A stretch of 64,000 nt of DNA from Parasponia andersonii (GCA_002914805.1 JXTB01000211.1:558237-622236), one strand, 5' to 3'; shown: positions 24,261-37,156, numbered from the stretch's first letter. Numbers and translations: made by a program. Notes: generated by a model not told the origin, from the sequence alone.

Positions 24261-25343
24261 AGAAATAGGTTAAGATATTAGATTTATTTTGGGCTTGGAA
24301 GTTCATATATTTTGTAAAGTTCAAATATGTGTTATATAATTTTCGTAATTTATTTTGAAGCTAAAAATTGAGTAAGACCAATATCTTACTAATGAAAGGT
24401 CTTAGTAAATTTTTATTCTCCTCTGCAAGGATATCAATCTAGTATATTCACACGCTCAAAATAGTGCACAGGTAAATGAGAAATTATTACTCAAAAATGT
24501 ACTATTGAAATGAAAAAATTAAAGTAAAATGCTCGAGTCCCACATTGGTGGAAAATACTTGGATCGAGTGGCATATATAGGCTCATGTTTTGTGATAGTT
24601 ATAAGAATAATTATCATAAATGTTCTATTAGGTGCACGCATAAGTGGTGCAAATCATTAGACTTGAATTTGCATAGACTTGTGCGTGCTTACACTTGCAG
24701 AGACGAATATGAAAATTGGACTATAGAAATCCTAACCTTCTTTTATTGTCCAATTTTTTCCCCCTTTCATTTACATTTTAGCTTTATACCTGTAGAAAAA
24801 ATTGTGTAATTGGCTGGTGTTTTGGGCAGTTTCAGCTTCATAACAGCCATTAAAACTATCTAGGTGGCTAGCGTTTTGGACAATTTCAGCTTCATAATAG
24901 CCATGTTTTAGTGTGTTGAATTTCGTAGCAATCCAATTCGTAGAGCGGAAGTGTTAGTGCTTCACTTACTACTCTTATCATTGTATCCTAAGAAACTGAC
25001 ACCTACGATTCTTCAAGCATTTTACCAAATAGATTGAATTAGTTTTAAGGACACTGTGTGTCATATAGGCCTCGACTATTAATATAGTTATTATTTTTGT
25101 AGGATATTTTTGTTTTCTGTGGACAAGTCAAGTTTCGTACTAAGCATATTAAAGCAAATTTTAGTAATTTTGAATTTTGTTTTAAAACTTATTATAAACA
25201 TTTGTTAAATTATTTTGTAATCTTATACGTTGTGTGTTATTATTTTCCTACAATATTTTCTCAGATTTGGAGGAGGAATTCGAAGTTCTTTATATATATG
25301 ATTCTCCAGAACTTGTTTCAGGATCGAAATAAATTCAACCAGG
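24261..25343. other. unclassified repeat-like stretch
   Basis: It contains GAGTCCCACATTGGTGGAA near 24535 and a 54-bp tandem duplication at 24812-24904. Both recall plant LTR sequence, but no ends or coding domains are visible. The last 95 bp (about 25250-25343) translate as EEEFEVLYIYDSPELVSGSK, resembling the linker before a LINE RNase H. Confidence 0.4.
24812..24904. repeat. tandem duplication, 54-bp unit, about 1.7 copies
   Basis: GGCTGGTGTTTTGGGCAGTT at 24812 and GGCTAGCGTTTTGGACAATT at 24866 are both followed by TCAGCTTCATAAYAGCCAT. Confidence 0.88.
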
Positions 25344-25348
25344 GTAAT

Positions 25349-26228
25349 TATGGGGCCTACTCCTAGATCATGCGTTACGTGGATGATTAGGTGGCAGAAT
25401 AGATGGCAGGGGATACACCATTTGACACATGTCCAAAAGAGTCGTTTGAATGCCGCATAAGTCACACGTCATACGACTTAGGCCCGTTGGCTGTCGTAGG
25501 CCAGGGCCGAACCCATCTAGGATCTAGGATGGGTTCGGCCCAACCAAATTCTTTCCTAGATAGCTGGAGGTCAGAAACCTTAAGAGTCTTCTGCTGGAAG
25601 ACTACTGGGGCAGTGCACCGCTCCAGACCTAGACAGGGCATGCAATACGATCCTGGGTAGGCATGCGCATTGGGCGAACCATCCCTATAGGACGGCGGGT
25701 TGTCGGGGTCTTGCCCTTGCCAGGCTCATGCCATAGGGGATGGTAGAAAGTAAATCACTACGATGTAAGGGAAATTACGGTAACCACGACCAGTGATTTT
25801 CAGAATAAGTCATGATGAGGAAAGCGCACTCAATCCTAGGATTGAGAGTCGGCAGGTTCTCGGTTCCAGGATTATATATTTACATGCCATACATTTCCCT
25901 AAAGATAAATACATACAGATATATGCTTATACATATATATATATATACACAGAGAGATAGATGAAAAAAAATGATTTATGAGACAAAAAAAACTTAGTCT
26001 TTGTTATTCAATCTCAGGAGTAAATATCTGACTTAAACATCGGAGAGTTTTTGTAGGTGGCCACCCTTGCCTCGTCAATCTGGAGTGAGATCAAAAGTAT
26101 TCTGAGATAGCAAGGACACATGAACAGTTGGAGGGAATGGCACCAATAGTTCGGACACATGGCCAGTTAGTAGGACCAGCACCGATGATTTAAAGACACA
26201 TAGACAATTAGTGAGAATAGCTCCAATA
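25349..26228 (+). repeat. 5' LTR of Tat element copy 2
   Basis: It starts TATGGGGCC and ends CTCCAATA, followed by the primer-binding stretch GTTTGGTATCGTCTGTGAGA. It contains an (AT)n TATA-like run near 25930-25945. Confidence 0.94.
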
Positions 26229-26326
26229 GTTTGGTATCGTCTGTGAGAAATTCAAGAGCGCGAGAGAAAGAGTAAGAGTCTCACGATCACGCTGTTCCCA
26301 AACAAAAAAGCCATACGGCATCGAAT

Positions 26327-27360
26327 GGCACCCTTAAGAATGACAATGTGAAGCACATGACCTGTCATTAAAGAAAGCTCCTCAGAAGCGCGACCCAGTC
26401 TGGAACAAAAACTAGACCAAATGCTTGCTGTCATAACAGAAGCTAATAGGAAGGCAGAGATGGCTCATGAAACCATCCTGGATTTAAAAAATGAGGTCAC
26501 CGAAGTTCACAGAGACAATGCTTGCCATGAGGGGTTATTGGAGGCCAGAAGTGGACGAAGGGAGGATTTCGATGAGGAGGTCCAGCAGGAGTTCAGGGGC
26601 TAAGAACAGCCAAGGGAAGTCCCCGGTCGATCCTAGAAATGGCGGCAGGGGCGCGAGGAGTTAACGACCGNNNNNNNNNNNNNNNNNNNNNNNNNNNNNN
26701 NNNNNNNNNNNNNNNNNNNNNNNNNNNNNAAAAGGCCTGCGCCAGCCCAGGGCCTGACTCCGAAGCAGGTTGCCCCAACCCAAGCCGATCAAGAAAGCAA
26801 CAAGAGGAAGAAAACATTTAAAGACCCTCTGCTGAGATTCGAGCTCAGCACACCAATCGATGTGATCTACCTCCAGAACAAAGACATGGGCATTTTTAAA
26901 GATACCCCTAAGTTCGACATTCCTGACCATATGAAGAACAAGAGCAGGTACTACCAGTTCTATAGAGATCATGGACATGATACTATCCACTACCGCAGCC
27001 TTTATGCGCAGGTTATGATAGTGATCCAGGCTAGCAAGCTAAAGCAATATGTGAAGATGAGTGGAAACTAGTCCAAAGAGGATGCCACCAGGCTGGAAAA
27101 GCGAAAGCAAACCCAGGCCTCCGGGTCAGGGGATCAGGCTCTGAGGATAGTACCGACGATTGTGGGCAGATTGGAGCCCAACCAGAGTCAGGAAGAAAAG
27201 AAAAAACACCAGCAAAGGACCGAAGAGAGGGTGAAGCACTTGAGAGGCCTGGGGCATTTCGTTAATCACCTGATGACGGAGGAGAGCTATGCCTCAACCA
27301 ACCCCATCACCTTTACCCAGCAGGATTTGGCCATGGTGGGCCTATCTCTTGATGACCTCC
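26327..27360 (+). pseudogene. gag region of Tat copy 2, interrupted by an assembly gap
   Basis: The helical N-terminus (MLAVITEANRKAEMAHETIL) is followed by a gap of 59 N. The zinc-knuckle-like stretch follows (YYQFYRDHGHDTIHY near 26950). The capsid domain seen in copy 1 is not in the readable sequence, so the true gap is probably longer than 59 bases. Confidence 0.8.
26671..26729. other. assembly gap (59 N)
   Basis: It lies within gag of Tat copy 2. By comparison with copy 1, roughly 900 bp of gag sequence is absent around it. Confidence 0.99.
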
Positions 27361-29290
27361 TAGTAATCTAGTTGTAGATCGACTCCGCAATGGCGGGAAA
27401 GGTCCTGGTCGACGGCGGAAGTAGCGTCGACATCCTGTTCCTCGGCACTTTCAAAAACATGGGTCTGAGCCGAAGTGCACTAAGGCCGACCTATCAACCA
27501 CTATTCACCTTTAATAGCGGTAGGGTCAGCCCCTTGGGCATCGTGACTTTGAAGGTATGTGTCGCAGAGAGGTGCCTGGATGTGGATTTCATCGTCATCG
27601 ATTACCAGTCCTCATTCAATGCCATCATGAGGAGGGGATGGATCCACGCTATGCATGGGGTAGCCTCCACCCTCCACCAGGTCCTAATGTATCAGTCGAA
27701 GGACAACACTTAAATGATAGACATCAAGGGAGACCAAGCCTCTGCAAGGAAGTGTTTTTCGACTGCCTTGAAAGGAACCGATGGGAGTGCGATCATCTTG
27801 ATAGAGGATGGATAGCAGTCAAAGGATCGCCTGCCAGCATATATGAAGTGGATCGAAGAGGAGTCTGACAGACCAGAAACCACGATTGAGGAGCTACTAG
27901 CGATTCCTCTGAAAAAAGTAGAACTGGGGAAAGCAATCCTGATTGGGGCCTTGCTGCTCGAAAGGGAGAGGAGCGAGCTGTTGGAATTCCTCAGGCGGAA
28001 CGAGGATGTCTTCGTGTGGTCCCATGATGACATGCTTAGAATAGACCCACGCATGCCTGCCACTGTCTAAATATAGACCCCAACTTTCCCCCGGTCAGAC
28101 AAAAGCTTTGAAGGTTTGCACCGGAGAAAAATAGGGCAATCAACAAGGAAGTCGAGATACTGCTAGAAAACGGCCTAATCATGGAGTGCGTATACCCATG
28201 CTGGGTCTCCAACTTGGTGGTGGTAAAGAAGAAGAGCGGCGATGATCTGACTTGCATAGATTTTACCAATCTGAACAAGGCCTGTCCAAAGGATAGTTTT
28301 CCTCTGCCAAAGATTGATCAAATAGTCGATTCGATAGCATGATTTGACAGGATGAGCTTCCTAGACACATACTCTGGATACAACCAGATCCCTCTGTACG
28401 AGGAAGACCAGATCCACACAGCATTCATTACAGAGCGAGGTCTGTAGTGCTACAAACATATGCCTTTTGGTTTGAAGAACGCGGGGTGACCCACCAGTGG
28501 CTCATGAACAAAATGTTCGCCGGGCTACTGGGGAAAATGATGTAGGTCTACATCAACAACATGATCATGAAGAGTAGAGAGACTTTGGACCATCTGAGGC
28601 ATCTAGACGAATGCTTCCAAGTTCTGAGGCACTACCGAATGCGTCTGAACCCCAAGAAATGCACTTTCGGGGTGTCCTTCTGCTGATTCCTGGGGTACAT
28701 CGTAAGCAGTAAGGGCATTGAGGCCAATTCGAACCAGTTATCCTCAATCGCATATATACAAAGGCTCTCAACTGTTAGGGAGGTCTAGCGCCTAACCGGG
28801 AAGATAGCCGCACTCAGTCGGTTTTTCTCTAAAATGTCCGACCAGTGTAAGCCTTTCTTCCAATGTATAAAGAAAAGCTCTCCAGTCGTCTGGGGGGAGG
28901 AGCAGGATAAGGCACTGACAGAGCTCAAGCAGTACTTAAGTCGCCTGCCCATCCTAGCTTCCCTAGCGGAAGGACAGTGCTTGCATGCTTATTTGGCAGT
29001 GTCCGAAGTAGCGATTAGCACTGTACTGTTCATCAAGGAAGACGGCAAGCAGAAGCTGGTGTTCTACGTAAACCGCATGCTCCTAGATGCGGAGACACGA
29101 TACAGTATGGCAGAAAAGCTGGTTCTTGTTCTGGTAAATGCCAAGAAAAAATTGAGGCAGTACTTCGAGGCACACTCAATCACGGTGTACACAGATTTTC
29201 CCATCCGGCAAATCTTAGCCAAACCAGATCTATTAGGACGGCTGACTAAATGGGCCATCGAGCTGGGGATATATGACATCGAGTACTAGC
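27361..29290 (+). pseudogene. protease, reverse transcriptase and RNase H of Tat copy 2
   Basis: The protease motif VDGGSSVDILF is near 27410. The reverse transcriptase is near 28130-28700 (CIDFTNLNKACPKDSFPLPK). The gypsy RNase H is near 28834-29289 (AYLAVSEVAISTVLF, then KLVFYVNRML, then VYTDFPIRQIL). The region is broken in several places. Confidence 0.87.
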
Positions 29291-29395
29291 CTTGAGTGGC
29301 AAAGAAGAGGCAAGACATGGTAGATTTCCTTGTAGAAATCCAGTCCTTCGGTGAGCTATATGACCCACCACAAATGCCTCCGGCTCATGTCTTTT

Positions 29396-29874
29396 CAACC
29401 TAGACCCTCTATACTGACGGATCCATGAATACCTCACGGTCAGGCATCGGAATAGTCCTGCGGACCCCAACAGGTCTCAGGATAGAGAAAGCCTTGAGAC
29501 TTGGTTTCCAGGCGACAAACAATGAGGCGGAGTACAAAGCACTACTGCAAGGCCTCGAGCTAGCCCTGCACTTCAGAGTAGAGAACATCGCAGTAAAAAC
29601 TGACTCACAGCTGATCGTGGGTCAGGTCAGTGGAGACTTTGAAATAAAAGAGCCAAGATTACACAGGTACTTCTCCAAGATAATAGGGGCAAAAGCCCAC
29701 TTTAACAATTTCGATATTGAACAAATACTGAGGGAAATGAACCAAAAGGCTGACAAGCTAGCTAGAAGCACGTCAATGAGGGTGGTGACCAAGTGCACAG
29801 AGATTTTGCTAGAAGGCGAATACACAAGAGACCCCTCGGAGGACCCCACGCCACGTGTTCGCAATCGACTCTGA
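29396..29874 (+). pseudogene. second (archaeal-like) RNase H of Tat copy 2
   Basis: A well-kept RNase H fold between the gypsy RNase H and integrase: TLYTDGS at the start, then FQATNNEAEYKALLQGLELA, KTDSQLIVGQVSGDF and NQKADKLAR. These are the positions of the acidic active-site residues in this family. An additional archaeal-type RNase H is known for the Tat lineage. It is part of a broken element. Confidence 0.82.
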
Positions 29875-30059
29875 GGACAAAGGTTGGATGAAACCCATCA
29901 CAAAATACCTGGGGTTAGGGAACCTACCCACAGACCCCTAAAAAGTAAGGTCGGTAAGACTGAAGGCTATCCAATACTCGATGATGGGGTGCCAACTATA
30001 CAGAAGATCAATGATGGGACTGATGCTGAGGTGTGTAGGCCCCATAGAGGCGTAGAAGC

Positions 30060-31111
30060 TGATAGAGGAAATCCACGAGGGAGTGTGTGGCAACCACTCT
30101 GGCAGGCAGAGCCTCGCCTACAGGGCCTTAACGGCTGGATACTTCTGGCCCTACATAATGACCGAGGCAGCCCAATTTGTCAAGAAATGCGATAAGTTCC
30201 AGAGGTTCGCCCCCTTAAAAATGCCAACACGCAGAAGAGCTCTATTCGAGCATAACTCCTTGGCCCCTCGCTAAGTGGGGTCTAGATATCGTCGGAGAGC
30301 TCCCCAGAAGCCCCGAGGGAAGGAGGTATATTTTATTAATCACCGATTATTTTACCAAATAGGTGGAAGCTGAAGCCTACATAACTGTCAATAAGGCAGA
30401 CACGATTAACTTCATTTAGAAAAATATAATCTTCCGGTACAGAATCCCGAAAGAGATATATGCTGACCATGGCACATAGTTCCAAAACACTAAACTCAAA
30501 GAGATATGTAATTTATATGACATAAAGCTCAGCTTTTCATCTGTAAATTACCCTTAAGGGAACGGCCAAGCGGTGGCAACGAACAAGGCCATCTTCAGTA
30601 ATATTAAAAAGAATTTACAGGAGGCTAAAGGAAAGTGGTTAGAAGAGCTACCAGTCATCGTGTGGACCCACTGAACCACAGAGCAGAGATCAACAGGAAG
30701 AACACCCTTCGCCATGGTCTATGGGTCAGAGGCTGTGATCCCACCGAAATTAGCATCCCAAACCTTTGCTCCGAAGTGGTAAAAGACGCCTCACTGAACG
30801 AGCAATAACTAAGCCGCAACATAGACCTTCTTGAAGAAACAAGAAATGTGGCCCTGATCCATCTGGCCTGGTGGCACCAGCAAGCCAGATCTTATTATGC
30901 AAAGAAAGTCGACGCCTGCCAGTTCAACGCTGGAGATTGGGTCTTGAAGGTCAGAATAGGGAATTCCTCAAAGCTAGACTCCAATTGGGTCGGACCCTAC
31001 GAGGTGATTAAAGTGCTTGACAATAGTGCGTACATCCTAAAAGAACTCAAGACCAGGAAGAGCATACCCAACACATGGAATGCCCAGCACTTGAAGAAAT
31101 ACTACGTGTGA
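30060..31111 (+). pseudogene. integrase region of Tat copy 2
   Basis: It has a zinc-finger stretch (CGNHSGRQSLAYRALTAGYF, then FVKKCDKF), core sequence near 30330-30600, and a C-terminal SH3-like stretch (FNAGDWVLKVRIGN, then WVGPYEVIKV), ending near NTWNAQHLKKYYV. Broken. Confidence 0.85.
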
Positions 31112-31252
31112 GACACATGTAAATACTTGTGTTATTGAATAGCCTGATTCCAAAACAAATTAGATGTCTGCTATATGGATTTACCCACTACTTTGCTATG
31201 TAAAAGGGGCAGCCCCCAGTGCCATACCCCTTGAACTATTTGTACGAATAAA

Positions 31253-31810
31253 GATCGTACTATGAGAATTGTATCGCGTAATAAAATACTTGCCAATGGC
31301 CCGAGAAAACGTACGAAGAGGAATGTGCTGTGCCATAAAATGCTTGCCAGCAGACCTCAATCAAGATCGTACTATAAGAATCGTATCATGCAATAAAATA
31401 CTTGCCGATGGCCTGAGAAAATGTATGTAGAGGAATGAGCTGTGCAACAAAATGCTTGCCAGTAGACCTCAATCAAGATCGTACTATGGGAATCATATCG
31501 CGTAATAAAATGCTTACCGATTGCCTGAGAAAATGTACGAAGAGGAATGAGTTGTGCAATAAAATACTTGCCAACAGACCTCAATAAAGATCGTATTGTG
31601 GGAATCACATCACGCAATAAAATGCTTGCCGGTGTCCCGAGAAAACTTAAAAGGAAGAATGAGCTATGTAATAAAGTGCTTGTCGACAGACCTCATTAAA
31701 AAACGTATTGTAGGAATCACATCGCGCAATAAAATGCTTATCGATGACCTGAGAGAACGTATGAAGGGTGATAGGCTATGCAACAAAACTTGTCGCCGAC
31801 CCTCAAGAAA
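31253..31810. repeat. 112-bp tandem array inside Tat copy 2, about 5 copies
   Basis: Units begin at about 31253, 31365, 31477, 31589 and 31702, with the same internal layout as the array in copy 1, which has two more units. Confidence 0.92.
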
Positions 31811-32689
31811 CACCTGCACAATGGGGAAGGATTGAGAGATAACACCCCCGCCCCGAAGAACACCTTAGACATGCGTAAGCCGAAATTAAATGGAGCCAGG
31901 GTCTATCTATTGGAAGTGAACCCTCCCTAGAGGGCACCTTAGCTACGCATAGGATGAAGGTAGACAGGACTAGGGTCTACTCATTAGAAGTAGACCCTAT
32001 AAGGTCTGCCCATTGGAAGCAGACCCAGATAAGTTATGCAGGACACCAAGCATATAATCTTCCAAACACAAAGACAATAATCAAAACCAAAATCTATTTA
32101 TTGATGCTTAAATTACAGAATGCGTGGTCGACAGGGACACATACCCAATATCTTTATCGGTCAGTAACAGGTCTTGGATGGACTCGCAAAAACACATCAG
32201 AGTGGTAATGCCCTGTTTGCTCCCGGTGCGAGCCGAGTCCAGGCCTTTTCTTCTGCAGTGATGGGTCCAAGCAGGAATCGACCAACCCTTGGAGCTTGGT
32301 CTTGGCGTGATCCTATTTAGGGTCAGAGAAGTCTAGCCATAAGCGTGGATCAAATTCTACGAAGACAAGTCACATCCCGATCTCTGGAGTTAATCTCGTT
32401 TGTCATAGCACAGAGTAACTCCAAATAATATACGATTAGGCCAGACCCAGAGGTCGGCCGAATTGCCGACAAGGGAATGGCATCGTATATAATGTCCGAC
32501 CTTGACCATAAATGCGGGCAACAGAAGAAGAAAAATGGGATAAATATGAGAAAAGTACGCCATTTTATTATTCAAACAGATGTTTGCTATAAGGGTCAGC
32601 TTTACACTACACACTCAGTACTTTACAAATACACAAAAAAGCGAAGGGCCCTAATTACCTTCAGTGGAGGGAATGATACCGACTTTGGT

Positions 32690-35600
32690 GCTTGGCCCAG
32701 GTTTGGAGTCATCGCTAGACAAGATGACTGCACTTGACCCTCCACTAGTTAAAGCGCCAGGACCAGGCTGACCCCCAGGAATCTCTGTGGCTTGTTCTGG
32801 CAGACCGAAAGCAGGGACAATCTCTTTGATGACAGAGGCAGATGTAGAGGACCTGTCTTTCTCTTCGTCGAGTAACTTCAGTACATCAGCAGGGTATACG
32901 ATATTAATCTCGTCCCCTAGCTATTGCATGTAGTACCCAACAGAGTAATGGTCCCTCTCGACACCCTTCTACTCATCGAACTGGTCTGGCGTCACCATCT
33001 CCGCGTGGCCCTCGAACTCCCTGTTCTCCTAGCCAGACCTATAGCTCTCCGTAGAAAGAATGTCCACCTACCTCTGGTACCTTGTCTTTAGCTTCTTTGC
33101 GTCTGCCAGCCTGTCTTTTAATGCTGTTAGCCTCAGTTCCACTTGCCACTGTGACAAGTCAATCAAAAGAGTGTTAATGTCAGCCTGGTCTTCATCGCAC
33201 TTACGAGTAAGCCATGCATGAGCTTCCATTAGTTTACAATGATCCAAATAGAGTTGTCAGATTACCTCATTGGACTGGCCGAGTCTGCACTGTAGAGAAT
33301 GGGCCTCTATCTTGGCTTTCGCCTCGGTTTTCCTCGCTTCCTTAGCCTCATCAACAGCTCTATCACGAGTGATGAAAGCTAGCCCCATCTCGGCCCCTGC
33401 ACTCTGCAACTCCTGCTCCTTGACCTCGAGCTCAGCTTGGGCTAGCCTAGTAGCCTCGGCCTCCGAGCGTAGACTTGGAATCTCAGCCTCGAGAGACCAG
33501 ACTTTCCCGTCCGCCTCGTCTAACCTGGCAGCCAACTCTTCATGTCTGGCCCTTTCCATGCTTAAGGCATGAGCCACCATGCTGCTGACTCTGGCTTCGT
33601 CCAGGCTCCGATACAGGTCAAAGACCACCCTCAACATAGTAAGGGTGACCTTGCTCTGTTCGGCCACCACAGCACATGCATTCAGCTGCTCGGTCAGCTC
33701 CTTGACACGAGAAGAGTAGAAAGACTGAACTGTGGCTAGCTGTAGAACATAGAAAATGGGAGTCAGTGTTCAGCAAAGATGCCGAAAGTATGGAGATGAC
33801 GACTAGACGAGCCAAACCTGCGCAATGTTGCGGCCAGCGATGAGGCCTATGTTTTCTAGGGAGAGCGCCTCCAACTCGAACTTCGCGGTTAGACCCTCTC
33901 CCTGGGCATCATTGGCGTCTGAGGAACGCGACTCCACCCTGTCAACTGCAAGGATGCTTTCTCCCCCCACCAAACGTGCTGGAGTGGGGGAGGTGGGAGC
34001 AGTAGAAGACGGAGTGTCTCCAAGTGCACCTTCGGCGGCAACTTGAGGTGGCACATCCTCAGCAGAAGAAGCCCCCGCAACCGCTGCTACTTCAGTAGCT
34101 CAGGCAACCACTTCACTTGGAGATCCACCTGTTTATAATTTTTCGGTCTTGTTTTGACTAACATACTCAGACGGGCCACCATGCGTATACCTCTTTCTTC
34201 TCAGAACGGTCAGGATGGCCCCATCATCGTCACTGTCTGAAGAGGGGTAGTTTTGCCTCTCTTTCCCATGGGACCTTCCTCCTCCCCGAACAGGTTGACT
34301 TCACGAACCCGTTTCATAAAGACTGGGGGAGGGGAAGACAAGCGAGATTTCAGCCTGGATGCCCCTTTGCTGAGCTCAGCAATTTCCCCATGGGAGCGAT
34401 CGGAACTGGACCCCGCACTTGCCTTCGGGCCAGAGCTAGGGGCAGAAGAAGCCGGTGTAGCGAGCTCCCTTGGTAGGCTCGAAGACGCCCCTCTGCCATA
34501 CACGGTCTTTATGGCCGGCGTCTCCTAGATCATGGGCCCGGCTGCATCGGGAAAAGGCGCCTCGAGCGCATCATCCCCAGATACAAACAGACCTTCCAGC
34601 TTGTCATCCGAGCCTGTTCTTGGGGTGACAACTTCCTACCCCCGGCCTCATCCTCAGAGGATACCACCAGACGCTGACCAACAGGGACCTTGGATCAGGC
34701 TTTATGGGCGACAGTACTCCCCTTGGCTGGGGAAGGATCTGTCGAAAGGCCAGCATCCAAACCTGCAAGAGTGAGCAATGCGATTAAAATGCAGCCACGA
34801 CCTGATTGACAGAGCCCTAGGATACCAAATGAACTCATCCCTAACCCTCTTGGAGGCAGCGGCTTCCTCACTTCGGAACCAGATGCACTCCTCGGTCACA
34901 AGCTTCACCGCCTCTTCGAGCTCGTGACTTGTCAGCACCACTAGGTCATTAGGACCTGCCAGCTGGCTCGAGGCCTTGATCTTACGACCCACCATGGTGA
35001 TATGACTCTGCTCATCTCGGTAGAACTGGTTCAGAGACGAAGCGTCAAGCTAGCTCTGAAGGTGCTTGGTGATGACCCACGTTTCCAGTGGAAAGAGGAG
35101 ATATGAGACCATTCTCGGCATCATGTTCATCCTCTGCGGATTCAGAATAGCCTGAATGTGTCGGCAATCCCCAGAGGACCAGAAGACGATGACTCCCTCC
35201 AGCTCTTTGAGCCGCCCCGCTGACAGCTATTGCTTAAACCTATTTTCTTTCACAGAGGCTATGCGAGGCCAAATATCATGAGCAAAAAGAGACAAGTGCA
35301 TGCAGACCTAAAAATCAAAATATGATTCAGTACTTACTTTGCAGAAAAAATGGGAGAATTTGAAAACGTTTCCCGTTCACCCAAGGAGAGCACTACATTC
35401 CTTTGATGGCGTACAGCCTAGAGTGAGAATCCCATTGCTTGTTCGACCTCAGCAAGTCCCAAAAATCGTGGTGCCCCAGGAGCAGCTTGAGGTAGAAAGT
35501 AGAGTAAGAGCTCTTTTTGGGGATGAGGGTGAGCTTGTAGGCATAGAAGACCACCTCCAGGTTGATATGCATATTGAGAAGGACCGACAGAGCAGAGAGC

Positions 35601-35900
35601 CCCATCAGGATCATGACTCCATTGGCATTCAATTACATCAGGTGAATCCCCGTCAGGCTGAAGAACTGGTAGACTAGAGGAGGAAGGGGAAACTACAGCC
35701 ATTCTAAGTGCTTTCTCCCCAAGACGATGGAGCCTTCGGGGGCAGAGAGGCGAAGGTACCAGTCCGCCAGGTCCTTGACCCTTTGTAAAGTGCCTCTGCC
35801 AGGGAAGTAGAGCTGCCTCCTTAACAAGCCCAACTCGGAATCTATGATGGGGCGGAGCTTCTGACTCTAGTTCGAGGCCATTATCTTGGGTGCAATCAAA
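32690..35900 (-). pseudogene. antisense ORF block of Tat copy 2
   Basis: It corresponds to the antisense block of copy 1. Its pieces are a coiled coil at 33257-33670 (EELAARLDEADGKVWSLEAE), Ser/Pro/Lys-rich sequence at 34210-34503, a conserved piece at 34702-34995 (ELEEAVKLVTEECIWFR) and a C/W-containing stretch at 35393-35632 (INLEVVFYAYKLTLIPKK). Conservation of protein-like sequence in both copies suggests it once encoded a product. It is broken. Confidence 0.75.
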
Positions 35901-36264
35901 GAAAGCAAAAGTTTCTAGAAAAGGGAAGATTCGGAAACCCTAAGATTTGAGAAGGTTGGAAATTTTGAAGGAAAGAAAGAATGAATACTTGGGGATTTTG
36001 GTAAAGTAAGAGATGAGCACAAGCGCAACTTTTATAAAGGAGGAGCTGAAAAGTCTTCCCTAGAGGAGAACAGTGCAAGGAAGATGGAAGCACCAAAATT
36101 TCAAAAATTTGAAAAAGTCGTGGTACGAGTTGGCGTGCATCAGTATCAGTAACTGGGGAATAATGATGGCAATGAGACACGCATGCCCTTCAGATTGGCA
36201 AATAGGAGGCATGATTTCCCCACTTGATGGCTGCAAATCCATCAAATAGGGAAATTGGGGTAGT

Positions 36265-36837
36265 TATGGGGCCCACTCCCAGATCATACGCTACGTGGCA
36301 GAACAGATGACAGGGGATACACCATTCGACACATATCTAGAAGGGCCGTTTGAATGCCGCATAAGTCACACGTGATACGACTTGGGCCCGTTGGCTGTCG
36401 CAAGCCAAGGCTGAACCCATCCCAGACCCTGGACGGGTTCGGCCCAGCCAAATTCTTGCCTCGACAGCTGGGAGTCAGAAACCTCGAGAGTCTTCTACTG
36501 AAAGACTATTGGGGGTAGCGCGCTGCTTCAGATTCAGACAGGGCATGCAATACGATCCTGGGTAGGCGTACGCATTGGGCGAACCGTCCCGACAGGACGA
36601 CAGGTTATCGGGGTCTCGCCCCTGCCAGGCTCACGCTATAGGGGATGGTGGAAAGTAAATCACTACGATGCAAAGGAAATTATGGTAACCACGGCCAATG
36701 ATTTCCGGAATAAGTCATGATGAGGAAATGGCACTCGTTCCTGGGATTGAGAACCGGCAGGTTCTCGGTTCTAAGATTATATATTTACATGCCATACATT
36801 TCTCTGAGGATAGATACTTACAGATATATGCTTATAC

Positions 36838-36868
<31 letters not shown>

Positions 36869-37156
36869 CATACATAGATAGATGAAAAAAAAAAGGAACG
36901 ATTTATGAGACAAAAAAAAACTCAGTCTTTGCTATTCAATCTCGGGAGTAAATATCTGACTTAAGCATCGAAAAGTCTTTATAGGTGGCCACCCCCGCCT
37001 CGTCAATCCAGAGCGAGATCAAAACGATCATGAGATAGCAAGGACACATGTACAATTGGAGGGAATGACACCAATAGTTCGGACACGTGGACAGTTGATA
37101 GGAGCAGCACCGACAATTTGAAGATACGTGGATAGTTAGTGAGAACAACTCCAACA
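36265..37156 (+). repeat. 3' LTR of Tat element copy 2
   Basis: It starts TATGGGGCCC after CAAATAGGGAAATTGGGG and ends CTCCAACA directly before the GTAAT target duplication. Confidence 0.95.

Larger units (their letters stand above)
25349..37156 (+). mobile_element. Ty3/gypsy fossil, Tat/Ogre lineage, copy 2
   Basis: An 11.8-kb element with LTRs at 25349-26228 and 36265-37156. It is flanked by a perfect 5-bp duplication, GTAAT, at 25344-25348 and 37157-37161. It has the same plan as copy 1: gag, protease, reverse transcriptase, two RNase H domains, integrase, 112-bp array, antisense ORF block, 3' LTR. Part of gag falls in an assembly gap. It is broken, with a moderate number of interruptions, fewer than copy 1 in the second RNase H and integrase end. 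The LTRs differ clearly, mostly by transitions, so it is old as well. Its LTRs form a different subfamily from copy 1. Confidence 0.96.

Noticed and set aside
24535-24590. Conserved GAGTCCCACATTGGTGGAA stretch as a promoter element
   Set aside because: The word is common in plant LTRs and repeats; no gene follows.
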